Assembly (NCBI RefSeq): GCF_001625365.1 | Contig: NZ_LJJF01000001.1 | Coordinates: 3,356,501-3,420,500 of the forward strand | DNA from: Streptomyces sp. MJM8645 | GTDB taxonomy: Bacteria; Actinomycetota; Actinomycetes; Streptomycetales; Streptomycetaceae | Reading direction: 5' to 3' | DNA: 64,000 nucleotides | Part shown: positions 1-9,303 of the stretch, piece by piece | Layout: each line of letters starts with the position of its first letter | Position numbering within the stretch: position 1 is the first letter of the stretch | The notes under the pieces: model-generated | What the model was told of the DNA's origin: nothing | Seen by the model: the letters and a program-made list of their open reading frames with translations, nothing else | The model's database searches: none | Made by a program: the position numbers and the translations under genes

Positions 1-26
1 ACGGACACCGCACGGGAGCAGCGCGC

Positions 27-389
27 ATGGACAGCCGGATCTGGGAGAGCGTGGACCACCTCGTCGCGTGGCTCGACGAGCAGGGCACGCAGTCGCCCCG
101 GGAGGAGCGCCTGCTGCGGATCCTCAAGCTCTCCGAGGAGGTCGGCGAGGTGGGCGCCGCGGTGATCGGCGCCACCGGCCAGAACCCGCGCAAGGGCGTC
201 ACCCACAGCTGGGAGGACGTCCAACACGAGCTCTGCGACGTCGTCTTCACCGCCCTCGTCGCCCTCCGGACGCTCACCCCCGACGCGGCCCGGGTCTTCG
301 CCGACCGCCTCGCCTACGTCGAACAGCGCTCCGCCGCCTCCCGCCGCCCGGCGGACGGGGAGCGGAAGGCGGCGGAGGAGACGCCTTGA
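27..389 (+). CDS. MazG-like nucleotide pyrophosphohydrolase domain protein
   Basis: A 120-residue all-alpha protein of the MazG-like family, whose members hydrolyse nucleoside triphosphates to monophosphates and pyrophosphate in the cytoplasm. The acidic helix LKLSEEVGEVGAAVIG (about residues 33-48) matches the family ExxE metal-binding helix, and a second acidic stretch, ELCDVVFTAL (about 68-77), supplies the ExxD half. GGGAG lies a few bases upstream of the ATG. Length fits the single-domain MazG-like group. The last ~20 residues are charged and probably disordered. It converges with the reductase gene on the other strand, only 34 bp away. The substrate is unknown; a house-cleaning role is inferred from the family. 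Confidence 0.85.
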   Translation: MDSRIWESVDHLVAWLDEQGTQSPREERLLRILKLSEEVGEVGAAVIGATGQNPRKGVTHSWEDVQHELCDVVFTALVALRTLTPDAARVFADRLAYVEQRSAASRRPADGERKAAEETP

Positions 390-423
390 GGTCCTGGAAA
401 GGACCAGGGGAAGGCCCAGGCCG

Positions 424-1743
424 CTACGCGTTGGGCGCGACCTTCGCGAGGCCGTTGATGATGCGGTCCATCGCGTCGCCGCCCTGCGGGTCGGTGAGGT
501 TGGCGAGCATCTTGAGGGTGAAGCGCATCAGCATCGGGTGGGTGAGGCCGCGCTGGGTGGCGATCTGCATCACCTTGGGGTTGCCGATGAGCTTCACGAA
601 GGCGCGGCCCATCGTGTAGTAGCCGCCGTAGACGTCCTTGAGGACGCGCGGGTAGCCCTGCAGAGCGCGCTCGCGCCCGGTCTCGGTGACCCGGGCGTGG
701 GCCTGGACGATGACGCCGGCGGCGATCTGGCCGGATTCCATCGCGTAGGCGATGCCCTCGCCGTTGAACGGGTTGACCATGCCGCCCGCGTCGCCGACGA
801 GCAGCAGGCCGCGGGTGTAGTGCGGCTGCCGGTTGAAGGCCATCGGCAGCGCGGCGCCGCGGATCGGGTCGGTCATGTTCTCGGGGGTGTAGCCCCACTC
901 CTCCGGCATGCCGGCGCACCAGGCCTTGAGCACCTCGCGCCAGTCGAGTTCGCCGAACGCGGGCGAGGAGTTGAGGATGCCGAGGCCGACGTTGGAGGTG
1001 CCGTCGCCCATGCCGAAGACCCAGCCGTACCCGGGCAGCTGCTTGCGCTGGCCGCCGCGGGTGTCCCACAGCTCCAGCCAGGACTCCAGGTAGTCGTCGT
1101 CGTGGCGCGGCGAGGTGAAGTACGTCCGGTAGGCGACGCCCATCGGGCGGTCCTCGCGGCGGTGCAGGCCCATGGCGAGCGAGAGCCGGGTGGAGTTGCC
1201 GTCGGCGGCGACCACCAGCGGGGCACGGAAGGTGACCGGCCGCTTCTCGTCGCCGAGCTTGGCGGTGACGCCGACGATCCGGCCGGTGCGCTCGTCCAGG
1301 ACGGGCCCGCTGACGTTGCAGCGCTCGTAGAGCCGGGCGCCGGCCTTCTCGGCCTGACGGACCAGCAGCTCGTCGAAGTCGGCGCGCTTGCGAACCAGGC
1401 CGTAGTCGGGGAAGGCGGACAGCTCGGGCCAGTCCAGCTCCAGCCGGACGCCGCCGCCGATGATGCGCAGGCCCTTGTTGTGCAGCCAGCCGTTCTCGGT
1501 GGAGACGTCGATGCCCATGTCCACCAGCTGCTTGGTGGCGCGGGGGGTGAGGCCGTCGCCGCAGACCTTCTCGCGCGGGAACGCGGTCTTCTCCAGCAGC
1601 AGCACGTCCAGCCCGGCCTGGGCGAGGTAGTACGCGGTGGTGGACCCGGCCGGACCCGCGCCGACCACGATGACGTCGGCCGTGCTCTCGACCGGGCTGT
1701 CCGGCTTCGTCAGATCGGCTGCGGTCTCGGACACGGTGGACAC
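424..1743 (-). CDS. Geranylgeranyl reductase family FAD-dependent oxidoreductase
   Basis: A 439-residue flavoprotein. An N-terminal dinucleotide fold, DVIVVGAGPAGS (about 23-34), binds FAD; LLLVGDAGG near residues 313-321 is the second FAD-contacting motif; KVCGDGLTPRA is typical of the geranylgeranyl reductase family. Such enzymes saturate isoprenoid chains, for example the partly hydrogenated side chain of actinobacterial menaquinone (MenJ in mycobacteria). The menaquinone methyltransferase gene lies 104 bp upstream on the same strand and mqnC/mqnA further upstream, so a role in menaquinone side-chain reduction is the best inference. A chlorophyll-type or lipid substrate is the alternative. 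The ATG has a moderate purine-rich leader (CTCCAGGAGAG). Confidence 0.85.
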   Translation of the reverse strand: MSTVSETAADLTKPDSPVESTADVIVVGAGPAGSTTAYYLAQAGLDVLLLEKTAFPREKVCGDGLTPRATKQLVDMGIDVSTENGWLHNKGLRIIGGGVRLELDWPELSAFPDYGLVRKRADFDELLVRQAEKAGARLYERCNVSGPVLDERTGRIVGVTAKLGDEKRPVTFRAPLVVAADGNSTRLSLAMGLHRREDRPMGVAYRTYFTSPRHDDDYLESWLELWDTRGGQRKQLPGYGWVFGMGDGTSNVGLGILNSSPAFGELDWREVLKAWCAGMPEEWGYTPENMTDPIRGAALPMAFNRQPHYTRGLLLVGDAGGMVNPFNGEGIAYAMESGQIAAGVIVQAHARVTETGRERALQGYPRVLKDVYGGYYTMGRAFVKLIGNPKVMQIATQRGLTHPMLMRFTLKMLANLTDPQGGDAMDRIINGLAKVAPNA

Positions 1744-1847
1744 TCTCCTGGAGCTGCGGCTGTGGGGACGGCGGCTTTTGTCTCCGGCAGTCTAGTTCCG
1801 TCCCCGCCGCCGGAAACGACCACGCCCCCATCCCGCCGGTGCAGCGG

Positions 1848-2543
1848 CTACCCGAGCTTGTACGCCCGGTGCAGCGCGACGATGCCGCCGGTGAGGTTGC
1901 GCCAGGCGACCTTGGACCAGCCGCTCTCCTGCAGCCGGGCCGCCAGCTCGGGCTGGTCGGGCCAGGACCGGATGGACTCGGCGAGGTACACGTACGCGTC
2001 CGGGTTGCTGCTGACCGCGGTGGCGACCGGCGGCAGGGCGCGCATCAGGTACTCGGTGTAGACCGTCCGGAACGGCGTCCAGGTCGGGGTGGAGAACTCG
2101 CAGATCACCAGCTTGCCGCCGGGCTTGGTGACGCGCTGCATCTCGCGCAGCGCCGCGTCGGTGTCCTGGACGTTGCGCAGCGCGAAGGAGATCGTCACCG
2201 AGTCGAAGGTGCCGTCCGCGAACGGCAGCCGGGTGGCGTCGCCGGCGGTGAGCGGCAGTTCGGGGTGGCGGCGCTTGCCCTCGACGAGCATGCCGACGGA
2301 GAAGTCGCACGGGACGACCTGCGCGCCGGCCTCGGCGAAGGGCAGCGAGGAGGTGCCGGTGCCGGCTCCGAGGTCGAGCACGAGGTCCCCCGGTCCGGCG
2401 GCCACCGCCTCGGCCACCGCCCGGCGCCAGGCGCGGGCCTGGCCGAGGGACAGCACGTCGTTGGTGCGGTCGTACTTGGCCGCGACGTCGTCGAACATGG
2501 CGGCGACTTCGTGCGGCTGCTTGTCCAGAGAGGCTCGGGTCAC
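1848..2543 (-). CDS. menG: Demethylmenaquinone methyltransferase MenG/UbiE
   Basis: A 231-residue class I SAM-dependent methyltransferase. [10 protein letters not shown] (about 54-63) is the SAM-binding motif; the N-terminal [18 protein letters not shown] and the internal [17 protein letters not shown] blocks are UbiE/MenG signatures. It methylates demethylmenaquinone in the last step of menaquinone synthesis. The GTG at 2541-2543 gives the family N-terminus [13 protein letters not shown]; another GTG five codons upstream is possible. It sits between the geranylgeranyl-reductase-like gene and the mqnC/mqnA genes, all on the minus strand, which supports a menaquinone neighbourhood even though the gaps suggest more than one transcript. 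Confidence 0.95.
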   Translation of the reverse strand: MTRASLDKQPHEVAAMFDDVAAKYDRTNDVLSLGQARAWRRAVAEAVAAGPGDLVLDLGAGTGTSSLPFAEAGAQVVPCDFSVGMLVEGKRRHPELPLTAGDATRLPFADGTFDSVTISFALRNVQDTDAALREMQRVTKPGGKLVICEFSTPTWTPFRTVYTEYLMRALPPVATAVSSNPDAYVYLAESIRSWPDQPELAARLQESGWSKVAWRNLTGGIVALHRAYKLG

Positions 2544-2755
2544 GCCCCCATTGTTCACCCTGGCGCCGACAGCCCGACCAACGGGGCACGCCGCGGGGCG
2601 TCCGCACCCACCACACGGGCCCCGCCGCACAGACCCGTCCACCCGGCACCCGTCGCACGGACGTCGCCGCGCGCCCCCGCCGCCCAGCTCCCCCGCCCAG
2701 TTCCCCCGCCCAGCCCACCGGCGCCCCACCCGGCCCACCAGTGCTACGCGCCCCG

Positions 2756-3343
2756 TCAGTGCTGCGCGCGCCGCCCGCCCGCGCGCCGCCGGCGCCGGGA
2801 GCGCTTGCCGTGGGTTATCGCGGGCATCCCGTCGGCCAGCGCCCCGGTCGCCAGCGCGACGGTGGTGGCCAGCCGGCCCTGCCCGGCGCGGACCGCGAGC
2901 GCCCGCCGGTGCCGCCGGATACGCAGCACGCAGATCACGAACATCCCGACCGCGACCGGCACGCTGAACCGGGCCAGGCCGACGCCGACCGGCTGCGGGT
3001 AGGTGTCGCCGCAGATCCGCACCGCCCCCGGGTCGTCGGCGGCGTGCTCCAGGCAGATCGGGTCGCCGATCCTGGCGCCGTCGGCGAGCGGCAGCGCGGC
3101 CGCGGTGTGCGACTGGCCGGACGCCCGGTAGCTGACGGCACTGTAGGAGCCGCCGCCGGTGGGGAGCTGGGTGACGACGCCTTCGACTCTCACGGGGTGG
3201 GCGCCGATCCGGTCGGCCTGGTCGGCCTGGCGCCAGCCGAGCAGGCACATGCCGACGGCCAGCACGGCGCTGAGCACGGCGGCGAGGTACCAACCACGGC
3301 CCATCCGCGGGGATCGCGGCGGGGGGACGGTCGCGGATCGCAT
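2756..3343 (-). CDS. Two-TM membrane protein, DUF3592-like topology
   Basis: A 195-residue protein I do not assign to a family with certainty. It has a TM helix near residues 20-38 ([19 protein letters not shown]), a ~90-residue outside domain, a second TM helix near 128-145 ([15 protein letters not shown]) and a basic Arg-rich C-terminus. This TM-domain-TM plan resembles DUF3592 proteins. The domain has two cysteines (in PICLEHA and RICGDT) that could pair outside the membrane. The ATG at 3343 was chosen because AGGACAGGA precedes it; an ATG at 3304 would remove 13 residues. It lies between menG and the amidohydrolase-like gene, but nothing ties it to menaquinone synthesis. Confidence 0.7.
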   Translation of the reverse strand: MRSATVPPPRSPRMGRGWYLAAVLSAVLAVGMCLLGWRQADQADRIGAHPVRVEGVVTQLPTGGGSYSAVSYRASGQSHTAAALPLADGARIGDPICLEHAADDPGAVRICGDTYPQPVGVGLARFSVPVAVGMFVICVLRIRRHRRALAVRAGQGRLATTVALATGALADGMPAITHGKRSRRRRRAGGRRAQH

Positions 3344-3590
3344 GGTTCCTGTCCTGGCTTGCCTTCGGGGCCTGGGACACGGCCCCGCCACCCGCGGGCA
3401 CGGGCGGTAGGTGGTGAGGGTACGGAGTGAGCTGTCCGGGATCGTATCCGCTGGCGGGCCCTCAGGTCACGGCGAAGGGGGAATCACCCCACAGGGTGGA
3501 CAGTGGAGTTCGGCGGCACACGAAGGAAGTGCCGTACGCCGCAAGGAAGTCCGACTACCGGCGAGTACGTCGCCCGGTTCCCGGCCTCGT

Positions 3591-4325
3591 TCAGCGCCGC
3601 CGGTACACCAACCGCCCGCCCAGTACGGCGGCCAGGCAACCGCCCGGCGATGGCTGGGCGAAGCCCTCCCCAACGGCCGGGAACACCGCGAAGTCGGCCC
3701 GGCCGCCCGCCGCCACCCGGCCGTGCACGGCCGCCGCGAGCGGCAGCACCGACAGCGGGTCCAGCGGGCCGTCTCCCAGGCCCAGCAGGCAGTCCCCCGC
3801 GCCCACCGCACCAGGGCCACCCCCCGCGCCCGGGCCACTCCCCGCCTCAGGGCCACCCCCCGTGCCAGGGCCGCCCCCCGTGCCAGGGCCGCCCGGCAGC
3901 GCGACCAGCCCGGAGCGCGCCACGGCCGTGCGCACCGCGGCCCGCTCGAACGGCCCGACCACCGCCGTCACCCCGAACCCGAGCATCCGTTGCAGCCCGC
4001 GCCGGGCGCTCGCGCCGCAGCGCCCCTCGTCGGCGGAGCCCGTCAGCCCGTCCGCGACCGGCTCGACGCCGATCTCCTCGCGCGGGTCCGGGTGGTAGGC
4101 GTGTTCCAGCAGCCGGTGCCCGTACGGGTTGCGCAGCCCCGGCGTGAGCACCGCGGCGCCCCAGTCCCGCAGTCGCGCCCCCGGGTGCGCGGCGGCCAGT
4201 TCCCGGTACGGTCCGACAGCCTCGACGCGGTCACCGCGCACCAGCACCGCCCCGTCCGGGAGGGACGGGGCGGTGGGGTCGGCCGGGTGGGGCAGCACCA
4301 GGGCCGCCCGGTGCAGGGTCAGCAC
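3591..4325 (-). CDS. Shortened amidohydrolase-superfamily (imidazolonepropionase-like) protein
   Basis: A 244-residue protein with the N-terminal composite domain of amidohydrolases (GAVLVRGDRVEAVGP, then VLTPGLRNPYGHRLLEH) and the matching C-terminal element (HGRVAAGGRADFAVFP). Full members are usually 400 residues or more; here most of the TIM barrel is absent and the canonical HxH metal motif after PGL is replaced by NPYGH. A Gly/Pro-rich imperfect repeat (about 160-185) fills the middle. It starts with GTG 16 bp after the mqnC stop and is probably co-transcribed. It may be a non-catalytic relative, or an active enzyme with altered metal ligands. It is not the adenosine-deaminase-type aminofutalosine deaminase described in Streptomyces. 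Confidence 0.65.
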   Translation of the reverse strand: MLTLHRAALVLPHPADPTAPSLPDGAVLVRGDRVEAVGPYRELAAAHPGARLRDWGAAVLTPGLRNPYGHRLLEHAYHPDPREEIGVEPVADGLTGSADEGRCGASARRGLQRMLGFGVTAVVGPFERAAVRTAVARSGLVALPGGPGTGGGPGTGGGPEAGSGPGAGGGPGAVGAGDCLLGLGDGPLDPLSVLPLAAAVHGRVAAGGRADFAVFPAVGEGFAQPSPGGCLAAVLGGRLVYRRR

Positions 4326-4341
4326 AGCGGTGCCCCGGGCC

Positions 4342-5562
4342 TCAGTTGTCCAGGATCTTCAGCTCGGGGTGCGCGGTGCCGCCCTCGATCGCCGTGGAGG
4401 CGATGTGCGAGGCGACCCGCGGGTCCACCGGGTCGTTGGCCGGGTCGTCCAGCACCCGCAGGTGCTCGTACGTGGTCGCGCGCTGCGCCGGGACGCGGTC
4501 GGCGGCCCGGATGAGGTGGATCAGCTCGGTGAGGTTGGAGCGGTGCTTGGCACCGGCCGCCGAGACGACGTTCTCCTCCAGCATGACCGAGCCGAGGTCG
4601 TCCGCACCGTAGTGCAGCGACAGCTGGCCGGCCTCCTTGCCGGTGGTGAGCCAGGAGCCCTGGATGTGGGCGATGTTGTCGAGGAACAGGCGGGCGATCG
4701 CGATCATCCGCAGGTACTCGAAGACGGTGGCCTGCGTCGAGCCCTTCAGGTGGTTGTTCTGCGGCTGGTAGGTGTAGGGGATGAAGGCCCGGAAGCCGCC
4801 GGTGCGGTCCTGCACGTCGCGGATCATCCGCAGGTGCTCGATCCGCTCGGCGTTGGTCTCGCCGGTGCCCATCAGCATGGTGGAGGTGGACTCCACGCCG
4901 AGGCCGTGCGCGGCCTCCATGATCTCCAGCCAGCGCTCGCCGGACTCCTTGAGCGGGGCGATCGCCTTGCGCGGCCGCGCGGGCAGCAGCTCGGCGCCGG
5001 CGCCGGCGAAGGAGTCCAGGCCGGCCCGGTGGATCCGGGTGATGGCCTCCTCGATCGAGACGCCCGAGATCCGGGCCATGTGGTCGACCTCGGAGGCGCC
5101 CAGGGAGTGGATCACCAGCTGCGGGAAGTCGGCCTTGATGGCCGAGAACGCGCGCTCGTAGTACTCCACGCCGTAGTCCGGGTGGTGGCCGCCCTGGAAC
5201 ATGATCTGGGTGCCGCCCAGTTCGACGGTCTCGGCGCAGCGGCGCAGGATCTCGTCGAGCTCGCGGGACCAGCCCTTGTCGCTCTTCGGCGGCACGTAGA
5301 AGGCGCAGAACTTGCACGCCGTCACGCAGACGTTGGTGTAGTTGATGTTGCGCTCGATGATGTACGTCGCGATGTGCTCGGTACCGGCGTAGCGGCGGCG
5401 GCGCACCGCGTCGGCGGCGGAGCCGAGCGCGTGCAGCGGCGCCGAGCGGTACAGCTCCAGCGCCTCCTCCGGGGTGATCCGGCCACCGCCGGCGGCCCGG
5501 TCGAGCACGGCCTGCAAATCGGTGCTGGGCGCATCGAGGGTGGTCGCTGCGAGCTCGGTCAC
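4342..5562 (-). CDS. mqnC: Cyclic dehypoxanthinyl futalosine synthase MqnC (radical SAM)
   Basis: A 406-residue radical SAM enzyme. The cluster motif CVTACKFCAFY has Cys at about 79, 83 and 86. ELGGTQIMFQGGHHPDYG and SSTMLMGTGET-type blocks (here STSTMLMGTGET) are MqnC/MqnE-family features, and the C-terminal QLSLHYGADDLGSVMLEENVV fits MqnC. It cyclises dehypoxanthine futalosine in the futalosine route to menaquinone. The GTG at 5562 was chosen over upstream in-frame starts because it gives the usual family length and has AAGGCGG upstream. mqnA lies 206 bp upstream on the same strand, with a small tandem repeat between them. Confidence 0.95.
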   Translation of the reverse strand: MTELAATTLDAPSTDLQAVLDRAAGGGRITPEEALELYRSAPLHALGSAADAVRRRRYAGTEHIATYIIERNINYTNVCVTACKFCAFYVPPKSDKGWSRELDEILRRCAETVELGGTQIMFQGGHHPDYGVEYYERAFSAIKADFPQLVIHSLGASEVDHMARISGVSIEEAITRIHRAGLDSFAGAGAELLPARPRKAIAPLKESGERWLEIMEAAHGLGVESTSTMLMGTGETNAERIEHLRMIRDVQDRTGGFRAFIPYTYQPQNNHLKGSTQATVFEYLRMIAIARLFLDNIAHIQGSWLTTGKEAGQLSLHYGADDLGSVMLEENVVSAAGAKHRSNLTELIHLIRAADRVPAQRATTYEHLRVLDDPANDPVDPRVASHIASTAIEGGTAHPELKILDN

Positions 5563-5700
5563 CTGGCCGCCTTCTCTCTCTCGGATACTGCAGTTCTCGG
5601 CGCTGCCGCCCCCCGGACGACGGGCGTCCGGGTACGGCCGAACCAGCCTACGCCAGGCCTTTCGAGCGTCCGCGTCAGCCCGCTGCCCGTCGGCCCCGGA

Positions 5701-5732
5701 GCACCTGAGCACCTGAGCACCTGAGCACCTGA
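5701..5732. repeat. Tandem 8-bp repeat between mqnA and mqnC
   Basis: Four perfect copies of GCACCTGA lie end to end in the mqnA-mqnC intergenic gap. Because the unit contains TGA and lies a short way downstream of the mqnA stop, it resembles other post-stop tandem duplications in this window. No function is evident. Confidence 0.8.
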
Positions 5733-5768
5733 GCCGGCGCACCAGCGCACCGGAGCGCCCCGCCGCAC

Positions 5769-7039
<1,271 letters not shown>

Positions 7040-7243
7040 ATGGCCACGGGAACCGTCAAGTGGTTCAACGCTGAGAAGGGCTTCGGCTTCATCGCCCAGG
7101 AGGGCGGCGGCCCCGACGTCTTCGTCCACTACTCCGCCATCAACGCGAGCGGCTTCCGCTCGCTGGAGGAGAACCAGGCGGTGAACTTTGACGTCACCCA
7201 GGGCCCGAAGGGCCCGCAGGCGGAGAACGTCACCCCCATCTGA
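7040..7243 (+). CDS. Cold-shock domain protein (CspA family)
   Basis: A 67-residue single cold-shock domain. RNP1 is KGFGFI (13-18) and RNP2 is VFVHYSAI (27-34); [13 protein letters not shown] is the classic family opening. It binds single-stranded RNA/DNA and acts as an RNA chaperone in the cytoplasm. An ideal AAGGAG lies 6 bp before the ATG. Length matches the family exactly. A perfect 11-bp GC hairpin follows 90 bp after the stop. It is monocistronic and divergent from mqnA. Confidence 0.97.
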   Translation: MATGTVKWFNAEKGFGFIAQEGGGPDVFVHYSAINASGFRSLEENQAVNFDVTQGPKGPQAENVTPI

Positions 7244-7334
7244 CCATCTTCTGATGTTCTGATCGCTCGGGACCCCAGCGGGTCCGTCGGCGGCTCCCGA
7301 CAGCCGTCACCATGAGCACAAGAGCAACACCCAA

Positions 7335-7361
7335 GGGGGCCCGCCCAACCGGCGGGCCCCC
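7335..7361 (+). terminator. Terminator after the cold-shock gene
   Basis: Perfect 11-bp stem (7335-7345 with 7351-7361) with a 5-nt CAACC loop, followed by a pyrimidine-rich tract containing CCTTTTCCCC. It is the only strong stem just downstream of the cold-shock gene. Confidence 0.85.
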
Positions 7362-7467
7362 TGCCTTTTCCCCTGGCCTTTCCACCGCCCCTTTCCCCCG
7401 GCCGCCGCCCCGGGGAGCAGCACACGAGCCCGCGCCGGTGCCGCCGCCCCCGCGCCCCGCGGCACGC

Positions 7468-7516
7468 ACAAGGGCCCGCTGCCGCACCGGGGAACGGTGC
7501 GGCAGCGGGCCCTTGT
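7468..7516 (-). terminator. Terminator after the dicarboxylate symporter gene
   Basis: A perfect 22-bp stem (7468-7489 with 7495-7516) and GGGAA loop, just beyond the symporter stop codon on the minus strand. There is no T tract, as is common for Streptomyces terminators. It may also block transcripts from the cold-shock side. Confidence 0.85.
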
Positions 7517-7533
7517 CGCCGAGCCGGCGGGGA

Positions 7534-8880
7534 TCAGGCGGCCACCGGGGCCGCCTTGTCCGCCTGCGCCGGGACGACGGCCGACGGCGCGTCCTCGTAC
7601 AGGTCGCCGGAGGGGCGGTTGTAAGCGGCGACGTCGAGGATCTTCTCCCGCGAGGCCACCAGGACCGGCACCAGCACCTGGCCCGCGACGTTGGTCGCGG
7701 TGCGCATCATGTCGAGGATCGGGTCGATGGCGAGCAGCAGGCCGACGCCCTCCAGGGGCAGGCCCAGGGTGGAGAGGGTGAGCGTCAGCATGATGATCGC
7801 GCCGGTGAGGCCCGCGGTGGCGGCCGAGCCGACGACCGAGACGAAGGCGATCAGCAGGTAGTCCCGGATGCCGAGGTCGATGTTGTAGACCTGGGCGACG
7901 AAGATCGCGGCGATCGCCGGGTAGATCGAGGCGCAGCCGTCCATCTTGGTGGTGGCACCGAACGGCACGGAGAAGGACGCGTACTCGCTGGGGACGCCGA
8001 GGCGCTCGGTGACGCGGCGGGTGACCGGCAGGGTGCCGACCGAGGAGCGCGAGACGAAGGCCAGCTGGATCGCGGGCCAGGCGCCCTTGAAGAAGTTGAC
8101 CGGGTTCAGGCCGGCGGCGAACTTGAGCAGCAGCGAGTAGACGACGAACAGCACCAGCGCGCAGCCGACGTAGATGTCGAGGGTCAGCGTGGCGAAGGGC
8201 TTGAGCAGGTCCCAGCCGTACTTGGCGACGGACTTGCCGATCAGGCCGAGGGTGCCGAGCGGGGAGAGCCGGATGACCCACCACAGGGCGGTCTGGGTCA
8301 GCTCCAGGACGGACTCGCTGAGCTTGAGGACCGGCTCGGCCTTGCTGCCGAGCTTGATGATCGCCGCGCCGACCACGACCGCCATGAAGACGATCTGCAG
8401 GACGTTCACCTTGGCGAAGGCGTCGACGATGTTGGTCGGGAAGATCCCGGTCAGGAAGTCGATCCAGGAGCCCTTGGAGTCGAGCGCCTTGAGGCCGTCG
8501 GTCTTGAGGTTGGTGCCCTGGCCGGGGTTGGTCAGCAGGCCCAGGCCCAGGCCGACGGCCACCGCGATCAGCGAGGTGATCATGAACCAGAGCAGCGTGC
8601 GGGTGGCCAGGCGGGCCGCGTTGGTGACGTTGCGCAGGTTGGCGACGCTCACCACGATCGCGGTGAACACCAGCGGCGGGACGGCCAGCTTGAGCAGCTG
8701 GACGAAGATCTTGCCGATGGTCTCCAGGGTGGTGGCCAGCCAGGAGATGTCGGCGGCGCGGGCCAGGTAGCCCAGGCCGACGCCGAGCAGCAGGCCGCCG
8801 ACGATCTGGACCCAGAACGGGGTCTTGCGGATTCTCGCGAGCACGGACGGCGACGGGGTCGCCTCGGGCGCTGTGGACAT
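7534..8880 (-). CDS. Dicarboxylate/amino acid:cation symporter (DAACS family)
   Basis: A 448-residue polytopic membrane protein of the DctA/GltP family, which imports C4-dicarboxylates or acidic amino acids with H+ or Na+. PFWVQIVGGLLLGVGLGYLA begins TM1; the serine-rich re-entrant loop appears as AFVSRSSVGTLPV; KMDGCASIYPAIAA matches the family NMDGT-type ion-binding segment (here KMDGC); DMMRTATNVAGQ matches the DxxRTxxNVxGD substrate/ion site, with Q replacing the usual terminal D. The ATG at 8880 was preferred because GGAG lies upstream and it removes a Pro-rich extension. It stands alone, with a strong hairpin after it. The exact substrate cannot be read. Confidence 0.9.
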   Translation of the reverse strand: MSTAPEATPSPSVLARIRKTPFWVQIVGGLLLGVGLGYLARAADISWLATTLETIGKIFVQLLKLAVPPLVFTAIVVSVANLRNVTNAARLATRTLLWFMITSLIAVAVGLGLGLLTNPGQGTNLKTDGLKALDSKGSWIDFLTGIFPTNIVDAFAKVNVLQIVFMAVVVGAAIIKLGSKAEPVLKLSESVLELTQTALWWVIRLSPLGTLGLIGKSVAKYGWDLLKPFATLTLDIYVGCALVLFVVYSLLLKFAAGLNPVNFFKGAWPAIQLAFVSRSSVGTLPVTRRVTERLGVPSEYASFSVPFGATTKMDGCASIYPAIAAIFVAQVYNIDLGIRDYLLIAFVSVVGSAATAGLTGAIIMLTLTLSTLGLPLEGVGLLLAIDPILDMMRTATNVAGQVLVPVLVASREKILDVAAYNRPSGDLYEDAPSAVVPAQADKAAPVAA

Positions 8881-9303
8881 GACGGTGCGGCTCCGGGGGA
8901 GGGCGTTGCTGACGGTGGGGTGTGACGGAGGAGGCGGCACGGCGCGCGGGCCGGGTGGGGAGGTCCCGGCCCCCGGTCAGGGGCGTGCCGCCGGGATACA
9001 GCTCGTGGCGCGACAACGGCGCGGGCTGTCCACAGCACCGGTCAGAGCGCACCGGCGGGCGGCGCCGGGCAGCGAGCCCTGGCCGTTCTTCCGCGATGCG
9101 TCTGAGGTGGTCATGGCCGACACATTAGCAGCAAAGGTTTGAGATGTTCAAAGTAGTTGTTTGAGGTTGGGGTGAGATCCGGACACGAACGAAGCTGACG
9201 CACCATCAGATCGTCCTCACCGGCCCGATTGACCGCTGAGCGGTTATACGTATAACTTTGACGGCGTCCCCGCCCTCGCCTGCCCAGACCGGAGAAGACG
9301 CCG
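8881..9303. other. Divergent intergenic region, symporter/MFS
   Basis: 423 bp with no supported gene. The part between 9120 and 9165 is AT-rich (AAAGGTTTGAGATGTTCAAAG and similar) and is a likely promoter zone. The MFS-proximal end carries the palindrome reported separately. Confidence 0.6.
9243..9256. promoter_or_regulatory. Palindrome GTTATACGTATAAC upstream of the MFS gene
   Basis: A perfect 14-bp AT-rich palindrome 47 bp before the MFS start, unusual in such GC-rich DNA. A small ACCGC/GCGGT dyad (9232-9244) overlaps its left edge. The size and symmetry suggest an operator for a dimeric regulator, GntR-like or otherwise; the regulator is unknown. Confidence 0.55.

Noticed and set aside
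538..2061. Long plus-strand open frame opposite the reductase and menG genes
   Set aside because: It is the antisense of two well-supported genes; GC-rich third positions create such frames, and its sequence is low-complexity Val/Gly/Ala/Asp.
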